64,000 nucleotides of DNA, taken from positions 143,961,647-144,025,646 of the forward strand of contig CM071597.1 of assembly GCA_036435485.1 (NCBI GenBank), in the 5' to 3' direction. Of the stretch, positions 1-11,103 are shown piece by piece (position 1 is the stretch's first letter; every line of letters begins with the position of its first letter). A program made the translations under genes and the position numbers. A model generated the notes under the pieces. The model was not told where the DNA came from, did no database searches, and saw only the letters and a program-made list of their open reading frames with translations. Origin of the DNA: Saposhnikovia divaricata. Taxonomy: Eukaryota; Streptophyta; Magnoliopsida; Apiales; Apiaceae.

Positions 1-176
1 AGAAATCGGCCAATTTTTATAACAATGGACATAACTTTTGAAATTCAGTGAGTAATCAAATATGTAGACATTAATAATTTCAAAATCTAATTATTTCTGA
101 ATAATTATAAACAACACTCTATCAAATAAAAGAAACTAGTCTACAACTTTCCGCTCTCTCTCCCCATCTCCTTCTT

Positions 177-282
177 TCTTCTCTTAACAGCTGCCGGCGC
201 CGGGGGCTTCCACTGATCCTTCTTTCTTCTCTTAACAGCCGCCGGCGCCGGGGGCTTCCACCGGATTCCACCGGTGGAAAGC
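177..282 (+). repeat. tandem duplication of about 50 bp, GC-rich
   Basis: Two adjacent copies of a unit that runs from a CTTCTTTC tract through AACAGC and GCCGGCGCCGGGGG to CTTCCAC. They differ by a few bases. The unit contains the palindrome GCCGGCGC, unusual in this AT-rich neighbourhood. It lies in the leader-like start of the retroposed sequence. Confidence 0.6.
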
Positions 283-639
283 CCCAAAGCTTCTCATTTT
301 CTTTGTTTTTTCTTCCTTTTGTCAATAAACTTTGTTTTAAACTTTTGATTTCCCTAAAAATCTTCCTCGTTAGGTAAGATTGGTGTGTGTTTTTTTGAGA
401 TTTGGTAGTAGTTTATATTATCGGATCTAAGGCTTCAAAGCCTTTTCCAACTTAGGGTGTTTTGGTTTTGTTTTTTAGATCTATATTTTCGAAGCTTTGG
501 ATTTTCGTTCTTCTTCAATTCAATCGGGTTTTGGATCTGTGTGTGGACCGATTATCCCATGCTGTGGCTTCGTTTTTGCAGATCTAAGTATATTTGGAAT
601 TGCATTTTGGATTTTTAAGTTGTAACTTCAGTTTGTTTT

Positions 640-712
640 CTCTCCTTGGTGAGAGGTTGTGGGTTTCTCTCCTTGGTGAGAGGGTGGATTTTCTCTCCTT
701 TTTGTGAGAGTT
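640..712 (+). repeat. three short hairpin repeats (CTCTCC...GAGAG)
   Basis: Three copies of a unit of roughly 25 bp, each with TCTCTCCTT followed within a few bases by GTGAGAG. Each copy can fold as a short stem (CTCTC with GAGAG). The third copy has a longer T-rich loop. They lie in the middle of the retroposed sequence. Confidence 0.5.
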
Positions 713-1171
713 GGTTCGGATTCAAAGATAAGAGCTTGTTACGAATTGCATTTGTGGTCGATAGCTCAAACGGATTTTGGAGAAGATATTGAGCGTAGAG
801 CAAGTATCTATAGAAATATCACTTTTTTTCACACTACTTATTTGTCTCATTTTATGAAGACAAGCGTGTTATTCTGTTCTATGTTTGATCGATTTGATCA
901 TTCTTGTAGATTTTATGTATTGAATTATCCCCTTTCATCAAAAAAAAAAAAAGAAACTAGTCTACAATCACACAGAATTATCTACCACCGCTTGACGACA
1001 AAAAAAAAAACTACAGTAAAACCTCATTAAATTAATACTCTGTAAATTAACAATGTCTCTAAGTTAATAATTTCCTCCGGTCCCAACTTGGGTCATTTCA
1101 AAAAATGATCAATTTCGATAAGATAATAAGATAATATTTTTTTTGAAAAATCCTATATAAATATATGGTCC

Positions 1172-1689
1172 TGATATGGGCTAAAAGTAAGCCTTAAGGA
1201 CACTTTTAATGTGGTATTAATCATACCCGGAATGGTCCAAACGTGGGGCCCACCAGATGGGCCCAAACCCTATTTATAATATTAATTTCGTAATTAATAT
1301 TAAGGGTAATAAACAGCTCAGCAAATAAGAGTTGGATAAGGATAATATCCCCTTCAGACTTATCCAATAAGGCATCCAATTCAATATGAAAACTGATTCC
1401 TATAAGGAATAGATCTAGAACCTTCCTCAAAGACTTGTCCACCAAGTCTCCTATTCCTACCATAATTCTAAGGCTCCAGCAGCCTATATAAAGGGCCTGA
1501 CCCCTCACCTCAGAACTACGTTTTTTGGTTTGATCTTTGATATTCATCAAAGTACGTAGGCATCTTGTAAAGGCAGATTCAGCCACGAGCACGAGAGCAG
1601 CCATTAAAGCACGAAGCTCACACACACCCTTGCATAAAATACATCAACCCTAGCTGCAATACTAGTAACCTAGTTTTTATTCCACAACA
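1172..1689 (+). repeat. 5' LTR of Tat element
   Basis: Starts TGATATGGGC and ends CCACAACA, so it has the usual TG...CA ends. It contains a TATA box (TATATAAAG, 1494-1502), about 190 bp before the LTR end, which would place the transcript start in the last third. Compared with the 3' LTR I see about seven single-base differences and no length difference. Confidence 0.95.
1494..1502 (+). promoter_or_regulatory. TATA box of Tat 5' LTR
   Basis: TATATAAAG in the U3/R region of the 5' LTR. The identical site occurs in the 3' LTR at 11417-11425. Position and sequence fit a Pol II core promoter that drives the genomic transcript of the element. Confidence 0.6.
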
Positions 1690-1691
1690 TT

Positions 1692-1708
1692 TGGCACCGT
1701 CTGTGGGA
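1692..1708 (+). other. primer-binding site region of Tat element
   Basis: TGGCACCGTCTGTGGGA follows the 5' LTR after two bases. It starts with TGG, as expected for pairing with a tRNA CCA end, and resembles the primer sites of related plant gypsy elements. I cannot assign the tRNA with certainty. Confidence 0.55.
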
Positions 1709-1722
1709 AGACAACATCAACC

Positions 1723-4700
1723 ATGGTTCAAACACGAAGAACAACATCAACCGAGGCCGTGCCCCTTAACTCTGCTCCACCAGCCACTTCTGATCCGCTC
1801 ATCGTCACTGAGGAAGGGCAAATACTCCCATCAACAGGGACGGTCATTCAACCTCTGCCCACTCAGCCCCCAGGGACGACTCCCCATATAGAGGGGACCC
1901 ACTCAGTAATTGTCCATCAAGGCCAAGAAACTAACCCTTTCCAGATGGTGGTTTCTCCTCTTGGTAACGTCGATCGCACGGGGGTACAGATCCATACTAC
2001 GGATCTCCCTTTGAACAGCAACCCTATGTATGGGCTGCCTAACTACCCCCCTCGACGAAGGGAACCTGGACCAAGCGGACACGCCTTACAAATCCGGGAT
2101 CGAGAATATGATGATTACTCTGGTCCCTATACTGATGATTCATCATCATCTGAGGATGATGATCGAGATGAAGCCCCGAGGAGGCGACGTGCTAGCAAGG
2201 AACCTCTAAGAAGAACATGAAGAATCCATGATGGGCTCCCCTTGACAACTGCTGAGAAAATCAAGGCTTACGAGGCAGAGATCTCAAAATTGAAGGACGA
2301 TATTGCAAGAGAACAAGATAGGTTGAATCAAACTCAGCCTCCTCCAACTGCAGAAAGGATTCCCGTTATAAATTTGGAAAGGCCTTCAAGAAGGCAAAGG
2401 AGGGCTGATCCCCGAACCGAAAAATCCACAAGGGTGGAAACCCCCAGAAGCAACCCCAAAGATCTGATGCCACTTGGGGACCCTGACGATCCCACACCTC
2501 CGTTTACTGAGGAGGTGATGAATGCCCACATCTCAAGGAATTTTAAGATGCCAACTATTAAGGCCTATGATGGAACGGGCGATCCCGCAAATCATGTCAG
2601 AACATTCTCAAACGCACTGCTGCTGCAGCCTGCTAGTGATACCTTAAAGTGTAGGGCGTTCCCTCAAACTCTGTCAGGCATGGCTCAAAGATGGTATAGC
2701 CGTCTACCTACAAACTCGATTGGCTCTTTTAAGGAGTTGAGCGCTGCCTTTATCAGCTAATTCATCAGTGGGAGAATTCATGAGAAAAGTTCTGCATCCC
2801 TTATGTATGTGGTGCAGGGAAAGAATGAGAACTTAAGGGATTATCTCAAGCGATTCACCAAGGAGACGTTGAATATCACCGATCTGGAAAATAAGGTGGC
2901 CATGGTAGCCCTGGAACACGGAACCACTGACCTCTTCTTCAAAAGGTCTTTGGCAAAACACCCTCCTGAGAACATGGCCGAGCTCCAGAGAAGAGCCGAT
3001 AAATATATCAAGGCTGAGGACAGCATTAAGAAGGAAACCACAGGAGGTAATGGCAAGGGCTCTAATGATTCAAAGAAAAGAAAGTCAGAACAAGAGTACG
3101 ACGCTAGGGACAAGTATCCCCGGGCTGGCAAGGACTCCGATTCATCGCCCAAGAAGGGTTTTGGGCCAAGGTTTTCTGATTATGCAAGGTTGAATGCTCC
3201 TAGGAGCCAAATTTTGTTGGACATTGAGAAGGATAAGGACTTTCGCTGGCCTAAACCGCTCAGGGGTGATCCCGAAAAGAGAAACAAAGATCTGTATTGT
3301 AGATTCCATAAGGATGTGGGGCATGACACAGATGACTGCAGACAGTTAAAGGATGAAATTGAATTTTTAATCCGGAAGGGAAAGTTAAACAAGTTCACCA
3401 AGGGTGAAGACCGTGGAACCCAGAAAAGGGATTATGATAGAAGAGACAATGATAGAAGGGATAACGATCGCAATCGTAACCCGCAGCCTCGAGGGCCAGT
3501 AATCAATATGATTTGGGGAGGACCAACAGTGGCCGGCACTACCCGAAACTCTCGAAAGCCTTATGCCAGAGAAGTGATGCACATCACAGGAGAAGCCCCG
3601 AAGCGTGCTAAGACTGAGGCAGTGATTGGCTTTGATGATTCAGATCTTGAAGGGGTGAAATTCCCCCATGACGACCCGTTGGTCATAACTCTTGTAATTG
3701 GAAACTCGGAAGTGAAGCGAGTCCTGATAGACAATGGAGCTTCCATCGAGATCTTGTTTCATGATTCTTTTATGAGGATGGGGTATACTGATTCTCAACT
3801 AACCCCGACTAACATGCCGATCTACGGATTTAATGGAGTTGAGTCCAAGGTTGAAGGGACCATTCAGCTGCCCATGACAATAGGGCAAGAACCTAAGGAA
3901 GCCACCCAGATGCTGAACTTTCTAGTAATTAAGGCTGCCTCAACGTACAATGCAATCTTAGGGAGGACCGGACTTCATGCATTCAAGGCTGTTGCCTCTA
4001 CTTATCACATGAAGGTCAAATTTCCAACCAGGAATGGTGTTGGGGAACAAAAAGGAGATCAGAAAATGGCCAGGAGTTGCTATGTGGCTGCTTTGAGAGC
4101 TGATGGAACCGGGGGGCAGGTACTCCCGATTGAAGACATGGATGTCCGTGGTGATGATGAACACCGAGGAAAGCCAACAGAGGACTTAATACCTATTCCT
4201 CTGGAGCTAGGCGACCCTGAGAAGGTGACTTATATTGGAGCCTCTTTGAAAGAACCCGTGAAGGGTAAGTTGATAGAGTTTTTACAAAAGAATAGCGACG
4301 TTTTTGCTTGGACAGCAGCTGACATGCCAGGGATTGATCCTCAACTTATAACTCATAGATTGAATGTCGACCCTAATCGGAAGATAGTACAGCAGAAGAA
4401 GAGAAATTTTGCTCCGGAAAGGCAGGAGGCCATTAAGCAAGAAGTGGATAAGCTCTTGGAGGCTGGTTTTATTGAAGAAATTCAGTTTCCCGAATGGTTA
4501 GCAAACCCTGTGATGGTCAAGAAAGCGAATGGGAAGTGGAGGATGTGTATAGACTTCACTGACCTGAATGATGCATGCCCAAAGGATTGTTTCCCTCTGC
4601 CAAGAATAGATATGTTGATAGATGCCACAGCTGGACATGAGATGCTGAGCTTCATGGATGGATTCAGCGGCTATAATCAGATTAAGATGCACAAGGATGA

Positions 4701-7351
4701 CATCCCTAAGGTATCCTTCATAACCGACTTTGGTGTTTTCTGCTATCTTGTTATGGCGTTTGGTTTAAAGAATGCGGGAGCTACTTACCAACGATTGGTG
4801 AATAAGATATTCGCCCATCTGATTGGAAAAACCATGGAGGTCTATGTCGATGATATGCTGGTTAAAAGCTTGGTCAAAGCAGACCATATTAAACACCTCA
4901 GAGAGGCATTTGAAGTGCTGAGGCACCACAAAATGATGTTGAATCCAGCCAAGTGTGCCTTTGGCGTTGGATCAGGCAAATTTTTGGGTCTGATGGTTTC
5001 TAAAAGAGGCATAGAGGCCAACCCCGACAAGATCAAGGCGATCTTAGACATGGAACCCCCGCGCTCTATAAGAGATGTGCAGAAGTTGATAGGCCGGGTA
5101 GCGGCTTTAGGAAGATTCATCTCCAAGTCTGGTGACAAATGCTTGCCTTTCTTTCAAGCATTGAAGAAGGTGAAAAATTTTGAGTGGACCCCTGAGAGCC
5201 AAGAGGCCTTTGAGCAATTGAAGAAATACATGGTTGAAGCCCCGTTATTGACCAAACCAAGTCCTGGAGAGACTCTTTGTCTATACCTGGCGGTATCTCA
5301 ACAAGCCCTGAGTGCTGTCCTTATTCGGGAAGAGGAGAAAGTCCAGAAACCTATCTACTATGTAAGCAAAGTGTTGCATGGGGCTGAGTTGAATTACTCA
5401 CCCATAGAAAAGTTTGCTTTGGCATTAGTAACTGCCTCAAGGAAATTGCGACCTTACTTCCAAGCACATAAGATTCAAGTTCTGACGAACCAACAGTTGA
5501 GGAACATATTGCATAGCCCTAAGGCCAGTGGAAGGCTAATTAAATGGGCGATTGAGTTAGGAGAATTCGATATCACATACAAGCCTCGGACAGCCATCAA
5601 GGCTCAGGCATTGGCTGACTTCGTGGTTGAATGTACTATTAACAACCAAGAAGTTGGGGGGCAAGAGATAATGACTACCCCTGGGCAAGAGAAAAAAGAA
5701 GAGGAACTTACACCGGATCTGAAGGAATATTGGGTGCTCTATTTTGATGGAGCATCAAAAACAAAATCTAGTGGTGCAGGTTTGGTTTTGCAAAGCCCCG
5801 ATGGGTTCACAGTTGAGTATGCTTTAAAGTTTGATTTTCCTACTACCAACAATGAGGCGGAGTATGAGGCATTAATAGCTGGTTTGGGTTTAGCTAGAAT
5901 CATGAGGGTCAAAAACCTCAAAGTTTGTGGAGATTCACGGCTTGTGATATCCCAGGTAAATGGTGAATTCGAAGCTAAGGATGAGACTATGGCGAAATAC
6001 CTGAGAGTGGTGAAGGCTGTTATGTCTCAGTTTGAGGAGTGTCATGTTGAACACATCCCGAGAGAAGAAAACGTTAAGGCCGATGCCCTGTCTAAGTTTG
6101 CTTCTTCTGAAATAGAAAATTATGCTGGGAGTGTCTACTTTCAGGTCTTGAAGGCCCCGACCGTTAACGCAAAGCTAGTGGCACCAATTGATATAGGAGG
6201 TTCTTGGATAGATCCTATCAAGGCACACCTGGAGACCGGGTGGCTCCCAGACAATGCCATGGAGGCACGAAAACTCTCAGTAAGAGCGTTGAGATATACT
6301 TTGATTGAGGGTATTCTGTACAAAAGGTCGTTTGTCATCCCGTACTTGAAGTGTCTAAGGCCTCTAGAGGCAAGGGAAGTATTGGAGGAAGTTCATGAAG
6401 GGATCTGTGGGCAACACTTGGGGGGCAGAGCCCTAGCTCACAAGATAATTCGTTTAGGGTTCTATTGGCCGGAGATGTTGGCTGATGTGCAAAACTATGT
6501 CAAGAGATGTGAGAGATGCCAGAAGCATGCCCCAATTGTGAGACAACCGCCTGAGATGTTGACCTCTATTAACTCTCCCATTCCATTTGCGATGTGGGGG
6601 ATGGATATACTTGGACCCTTTCCCATGGCTTCAGCACAAAGGAAATTCCTGATAGTGGCCGTTGATTACTTCACTAAGTGGATTGAGGCTAAACCCCTGG
6701 CCAAGATAACCACCAAGCAAGTTTCCCAGTTCTTTTGGGAGAACATCGTTTGCAGATACGGAATCCCACGAATCCTTATGACAGACAATGGGACACAGTT
6801 CAATAATGAAGAGTTTAAGAAGTATTGTGAAGAGAATGCGATTGAGCTCCGTTTTACCTCAGTGGCACATCCACAAGCCAATGGGCAAGCTGAGGTAGCT
6901 AATCGAATTATCCTTGATGGACTGAAGAAGAGGGTCGAGCGCTCTAGGAACACTTAGGTAGATGAATTGCTGCCCATACTTTGGGCATATCGCACCACTT
7001 GTAAGGTAACAACTGGAGCAACCCCATTTTTGCTGGCTTATGGAGCCGAGGCTATTATGCCTTTGGAGATCATGCAAGCATCACCTCGAGTCGAGGCATA
7101 TGAGCCAGAAACTAATGAAGAAGGGATGAGACTTGCCCTGGATTTAATTGACGAGGTTAGAGATGAAGCTAATGCTAGGAATGCTGAGTATCAGAAGAGA
7201 GCCTCTTTTCATTACAACCAGAGAGTTAAAGAAAGATTTTTTCGACAAGGCGACATGGTTAGGACGAGGATCTTACAAGTTAGAAACCTTGGATGGGGTT
7301 GAGGTGCCCCGAACTTGGCATGCTGTGAACCTCAAAGTTTATTATGTTTAA
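1723..7351 (+). pseudogene. Tat-lineage gag-pol polyprotein gene with in-frame stops
   Basis: One continuous frame is interrupted only by stops at 2218-2220 (TGA), 2758-2760 (TAA) and 6955-6957 (TAG). In order it shows an acidic and arginine-rich Gag start, a Gag core, and a knuckle CRFHKDVGHDTDDC (about 3298-3342). A protease with LIDNGAS follows (about 3724-3747), then reverse transcriptase with YVDD at 4843-4854, a first RNase H, and a second RNase H beginning YFDGAS (about 5737-6110). The integrase has a zinc-binding HHCC region (about 6393-6530) and catalytic Asp, Asp, Glu at 6604, 6784 and 6892. Near 7259 the frame is lost: the expected middle of the integrase C-terminus is missing, and the last segment continues in another frame to 7351. 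The double RNase H is the Tat hallmark. Each stop is one C-to-T or G-to-A change from a plausible sense codon (inferred). Confidence 0.93.
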
Positions 7352-7714
7352 GTTCTTTTGACAAAGGCTTGGACTTTTATCTATTTATTAGAAATAAGGT
7401 TCGAATGAAACCATTATAGAGCATGTTGCTCCCAGTAGTTGATAGAGTATCTATGTAAGGGTTGAACCCATTTTATTGATGTCCTTTGACATCATAATGG
7501 AATTTATTCTGTTTTCTCTATTGGTTATCCTTCCTTGCTAAAACAAACGAACGACGAATGTTGGACCAACTTGTGAGTTTAGTAGCAGCCAGGAGGCCAA
7601 GTACTCAAAAATTCTAAAGTATTAACAGACTATGAGCAAAAGCAAGAAAAATGAACGGAAACAAACTGCATAAATAGTTAAGTTAAAAATTACAAAGGCC
7701 CGAAGGCTATTAAG
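7352..7714 (+). other. non-coding spacer between pol and antisense gene
   Basis: About 360 bp of AT-rich sequence between the end of the integrase remnant and the 3' end of the antisense gene. No frame, repeat or recognised signal was found. It is the intergenic region of two convergent transcription units within the Tat element. Confidence 0.5.
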
Positions 7715-8338
7715 TCAAATGGTGGAAACCCAGAGTTCAGAAAGGCAAAATATAAATAAATAAAGCTTAAGGGGCCTTAGGGGCCTCCTTAGAAGGAGAA
7801 GCATCCTCAGAACTAGTCTCAGTAGTAGCCCCTCGTCGGCAGAGTTAGCAGCACCGGGCTGAGCTAGAGGAGGCTCGGGATCCAAAGCTGAAGTAGTGGC
7901 AGTAGCATGCTCCTTGACCAAAGCATCATCCTCCCCGAATAGCTCTTCACTGGAACCAGGCTCATGTGTCAAGGCACTGGGAAGGTGAGGGCTAGGAAAA
8001 GCAGAAGGCAAGAATAACCCTGGATGCTGCCTCAGAACTGCTTCAAGGGCTTTGGTCCACCCATCAGTAAACTGACTAGGAAAGAGCATCTCATCATGCT
8101 GATCCATGAGAGTCTTGTACTCATCCGAATCCAGATAATCATCAATATGCTTCTCCTTGTCATCCTTCAGGGCAACCAGCTCCGCATGCATCCCAACCAT
8201 CTCTTCATCTTTCTTCTTTAGCTGCTCTTCCAGACGATTAATGTGGAGAGTCTTCTTCTGAGACTCAGACTCAAAAGCTTTGGACTTCTCCTTCCAAGCT
8301 TTGGCTTTATGAACCAAGCTTTGGAAATGGACGTTAGC

Positions 8339-8416
8339 CTGCATGAAAGGTTAGCATTGAAATCAAATAGTGAATCTAAGCTGTTAAGGTATTGAAAGAT
8401 AAAGTTCGAGACTCAC
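8339..8416 (-). other. intron 2 of antisense Tat gene
   Basis: Reading the minus strand, the donor is GTGAGT and the acceptor TTTCATGCAG. Removing 78 bp joins exon 2 to exon 3 in phase 0, and no reading frame of comparable quality crosses it unspliced. Confidence 0.75.
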
Positions 8417-8784
8417 CACAGCGATAGCCTGAGCACCGAGTGCCTCTGACTCACCAATACCTGCACTAAGGACCATGTCCTTATAGTCAGGGGTAGTGAT
8501 TGAGTTCAAAGACCAATCCATGGAGTGCTTGGTAGAGCCCACCACAGAATCCTGCTTTCTGAAGCCCCAGGGAGGCCTGAAAACTGTCGACTGGACGTTA
8601 ACCTGGGAGCTCCCCTCCAATCCAGCTATGTCACCATACCTCAACTCTCCTTTCTGGACCTTGTGGGGGCGTAGAAAAGCAGGCTCTGTGTTTTTCCCTC
8701 GAGGGTCAGCAGCCCTCTTAGCTCGAACCATCCTGGAAGTCTCTTCATCAAGAGAGGGTGCAGCCTCCACAATCAACTTCGCAA

Positions 8785-8861
8785 CTGCAAGAACAACCAA
8801 AAATAGAGTTGGAATAAATTCAGTAAAAAAAGTAAATGGCAAAGACTAGTAAGAAAATTAC
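8785..8861 (-). other. intron 1 of antisense Tat gene
   Basis: Minus-strand donor GTAATTTTC and acceptor TTCTTGCAG with a T-rich tract before it. The 77-bp removal joins the two frames in phase 1, so the apparent frame change here is an intron rather than a mutation. Confidence 0.75.
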
Positions 8862-9935
8862 CCCGTTCAGAAACTCTGGAAAGGCCTACTCCCCTTAGAG
8901 ATTCCTCATTTAAAAGGCTTAGGCATGTAATAGAACTACCGTCTGCCTGGGTCAGAGTATTATAAGCGGCCTGTTCCTCGGTACTAAGGACGATTCCCTT
9001 AGCACTTCCGTCTGAAACTCTCGAGAATGTCTGCCTAAAGAGAGTGCCCCAATCACCTCCATCCCATTCTAAGTATGCAAACTCATTTTTCCAGCCCGTA
9101 TTATTATCAGGGATTGACTTGCCGTTAAAAATTGGGGGAACTCTAGGGCGGAGCTTAACATATACCCAGCCAGGGTTTGTGGCAGGACTATTGTAAAATT
9201 GAAATATCTTGCGAAAAAGCGCAACAGATAAAGGGAGTTGTTGTCTAAGACACAAAACCATGAAACACAATATGATTCTCCACGCATTTGGCGGAAGTTG
9301 ACATGGACTAATTTGAACATCAGCTAAGAGTCTAGGAATGAATTCATGAAATGGAAAACGAAGACCAGCTACTAAACTCTCCCTATAAACACATAAAGAA
9401 TTGGGTTTCCAGTGACAAGGTCTGTCACCTGGCTCAGCTGGGACAAGTTTATAAGGTGATTTGATTTTAAAAAGTTTGTTATATCTAGTGATTTCATCAA
9501 CATCGTGATACGAGCTACAGCAGTCATATGCATCTAATTCTGACAAAGAAGGGTAATCATCTCCACGTTGATTTAACATATCTACTAGAGATGTGTAAGA
9601 AGAGCGAATGGTGATAGTACCTTTGGAGGAGGCAGAATTCATTTTTGCAAGACGAGACTTAGCTTTGTCCTCCATTGATGCTCCTGGAAAAAGGTTCGAA
9701 GCTCCGCTAAAACCCAGAAAATTATGAAGATTTGAAGAAATCTTCAAAGAAAACCCAGAAACTATGAAGATATGAAGATATCTTCAAGGAGAAACCCAGG
9801 AACCACCGTGAGGGGGAGGAGCTCGATGAAAACTCTCGCCGGAAATCGCCTTGAAATAAAGAGAACTATAGAGAGAATTTCTAGTGAAGTGTTTGAGTAG
9901 AAGTGAGAGTGAGAAAGTGAACTCTCCACTCTCAC

Positions 9936-9945
9936 TTTTATATAC
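9936..9945 (-). promoter_or_regulatory. TATA box for the antisense Tat gene
   Basis: GTATATAAAA on the minus strand, about 190 bp before the first ATG of the antisense gene. A CT-rich, leader-like stretch lies between. Spacing and sequence suggest the antisense gene has its own core promoter. Confidence 0.5.
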
Positions 9946-10065
9946 AACTTTTTAGCCGGTTAAAAGTCCTCCAAACGGTCAGAAAACCTACAGTAACAAG
10001 TCAAAAAAGCCCATGAAACCGGCCCAAATTAAGGCCCAATTCTAGGACATTCTTAGAAAAATATC

Positions 10066-10245
10066 TTGGAAAAATATCTTAGATATTTTGAAAAAATTAT
10101 AGATATTTTTGAAAAATATCGTAGACAAAAGATCCTAGATTTGGATTCGAATAGCCCGGACGGGCCCAATAACGGCTATGAGGTCAAGCCCATTCTGAAA
10201 AGAAACCTATCAGGCCCAATAAGAATAGGCCCAAAGAAAAAGTGG
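10066..10245 (+). other. non-coding 3' region of Tat element before the tandem array
   Basis: AT-rich sequence with several short GATATTTTGAAAAA-like repeats, followed by a stretch rich in GGCCCAAT. No gene is supported. The open frame that crosses it and the following array is a by-product of repeat composition. Confidence 0.5.
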
Positions 10246-10700
10246 CCCTTATTTCGACCAGAATCCTGGTCGAAACGACCAAGAATCCTGGTCGAAAAAC
10301 CTTTCGACCAAAGCGTTGGAAACGCCCTTATTTCGACCAGAATCCTGGTCGAAACGACCAAGAATCCTGGTCGAAAAACCTTTCGACCAAAGCGTTGGAA
10401 ACGCCCTTATTTCGACCAGAATCCTGGTCGAAACGACCAAGAATCCTGGTCGAAAAACCTTTCGACCAAAGCGTTGGAAACGCCCTTATTTCGACCAGAA
10501 TCCTGGTCGAAAAACCTTTCGACCAAAACCATTCTGGGGCCCTTATTTCGACCAAGATCCTGGTCGAAACGACCAGGAATCCTGGTCGAAAACCCCTTCG
10601 ACCAGAACAAAATTGGACCCTTATTTCGACCAAGATTCTGGTCGAAACGACCAAGAATCCTGGTCGAAAATCTCTTCGATCAGGAAGCTAAAGAAGGCCT
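10246..10700 (+). repeat. 79-bp tandem array, TGGTCGA-rich
   Basis: Copies begin at 10246, 10325, 10404 and 10483 with a period of exactly 79 bp and almost no differences, followed by two or three diverged or partial copies (from 10540, 10618 and about 10697). Each unit carries repeated TTTCGACCA and TCCTGGTCGAAA blocks, so it is rich in the inverted pair CGACCA/TGGTCG and can fold into stems. Tat-lineage elements are known to build tandem repeats in their 3' untranslated region, and such arrays can seed satellites. The unit length is not a multiple of three, so the 265-codon frame across it is probably not a protein. Confidence 0.9.
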
Positions 10701-10710
10701 TATTTCGACC

Positions 10711-10765
10711 AGAATCCTGGTCGAATTCCTGGTCGAATTCCTAGTCGAATTCCTGATCGAAAATA
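10711..10765 (+). repeat. short 15-bp tandem repeat TCCTGGTCGAATTCC-type
   Basis: About four copies of a 15-bp derivative of the larger unit, with the last ones carrying single changes (CTAGTCGA, CTGATCGA). It looks like a secondary amplification inside the end of the array. Confidence 0.7.
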
Positions 10766-11090
10766 CCCAATCCTGGTCGAAATTTGCTATAAAAATTGAT
10801 TTTTTGACAGCAAATCTTCACAGACATGGAATTTTGATACCTGTGGGTACCATAATAGGATAAATATGGAAATACGAGGAATTTCATAGATAATTCCTTG
10901 AAGAAAAATATTCTGTAACTGAAGTTATGGAAATTGCTTAGCCTCGAATAAGGCATATCGTCGTAAACGTGTCGGTCGCTCCACACTTTGCATCAAGACG
11001 ACATTTGTGAAACACTAGTGTACAAAGCCCTGACCCAAGTCTCAAGAAAGGCAGTTAAAACTAAGGAAAACCTGATCAGTTTTCATAGAA
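10766..11090 (+). other. non-coding 3' end of Tat internal region
   Basis: 325 bp between the repeats and the polypurine tract. I see no frame, repeat or motif in it. Confidence 0.4.
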
Positions 11091-11103
11091 GTTGGGGGGC
11101 AAA
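11091..11103 (+). other. polypurine tract of Tat element
   Basis: GTTGGGGGGCAAA lies directly before the 3' LTR. A G-run in this place is the usual primer for plus-strand DNA synthesis. Confidence 0.8.

Larger units (their letters stand above)
132..967 (+). mobile_element. LINE-mobilised retroposed sequence with poly(A) tail and target-site duplication
   Basis: The 15-mer GAAACTAGTCTACAA occurs at 132-146 and again at 953-967. The right copy follows directly on a run of about twelve A residues (941-952). A long direct repeat with a terminal A tract is the signature of target-primed reverse transcription by LINE machinery acting on a transcript. The body (147-952) starts with a pyrimidine-rich, leader-like stretch and ends in an AT-rich, 3'-UTR-like stretch. 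I recognise no protein in it, and no LINE ORF or SINE A/B boxes, so it may be a retrocopy of an untranslated or unknown transcript. The repeat pair and A tract are seen directly; the mechanism is inferred. Confidence 0.6.
7767..9747 (-). pseudogene. antisense three-exon gene of the Tat element (plant transposon-protein type)
   Basis: On the minus strand, exon 1 (9747-8862), exon 2 (8784-8417) and exon 3 (8338-7767) join in phase across two short GT-AG introns of 77 bp (8861-8785) and 78 bp (8416-8339). The first 270 or so residues resemble the conserved region annotated in plants as a putative gypsy-type transposon protein (Transposase_28 family). Landmarks are FPFHEFIPRLL and QLPPNAWRIILCF, then a WKNEFAYLEW segment. 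Exon 3 encodes a predicted coiled coil (QSLVHKAKAWKEKSKAFE onward) and an acidic, Ala/Pro-rich tail. A one-base loss near 7830 shifts the frame; the original tail would end at 7767-7769. A first Met at 9747 and another at 9675 are both possible starts. Antisense ORFs in this place are known in Grande-type Tat elements; the function is unknown. Family assignment is from memory. Confidence 0.75.

Noticed and set aside
704..1030. 108-codon frame on the plus strand
   Set aside because: It crosses the poly(A) tail and the target duplication of the retroposed sequence, and has no recognisable motif.
10066..10863. 265-codon open frame with repeated RILVE/FDQNPGR-like segments
   Set aside because: It is translation of the 79-bp tandem array. 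All three frames and the opposite strand are similarly open there, and the unit length is not a multiple of three.
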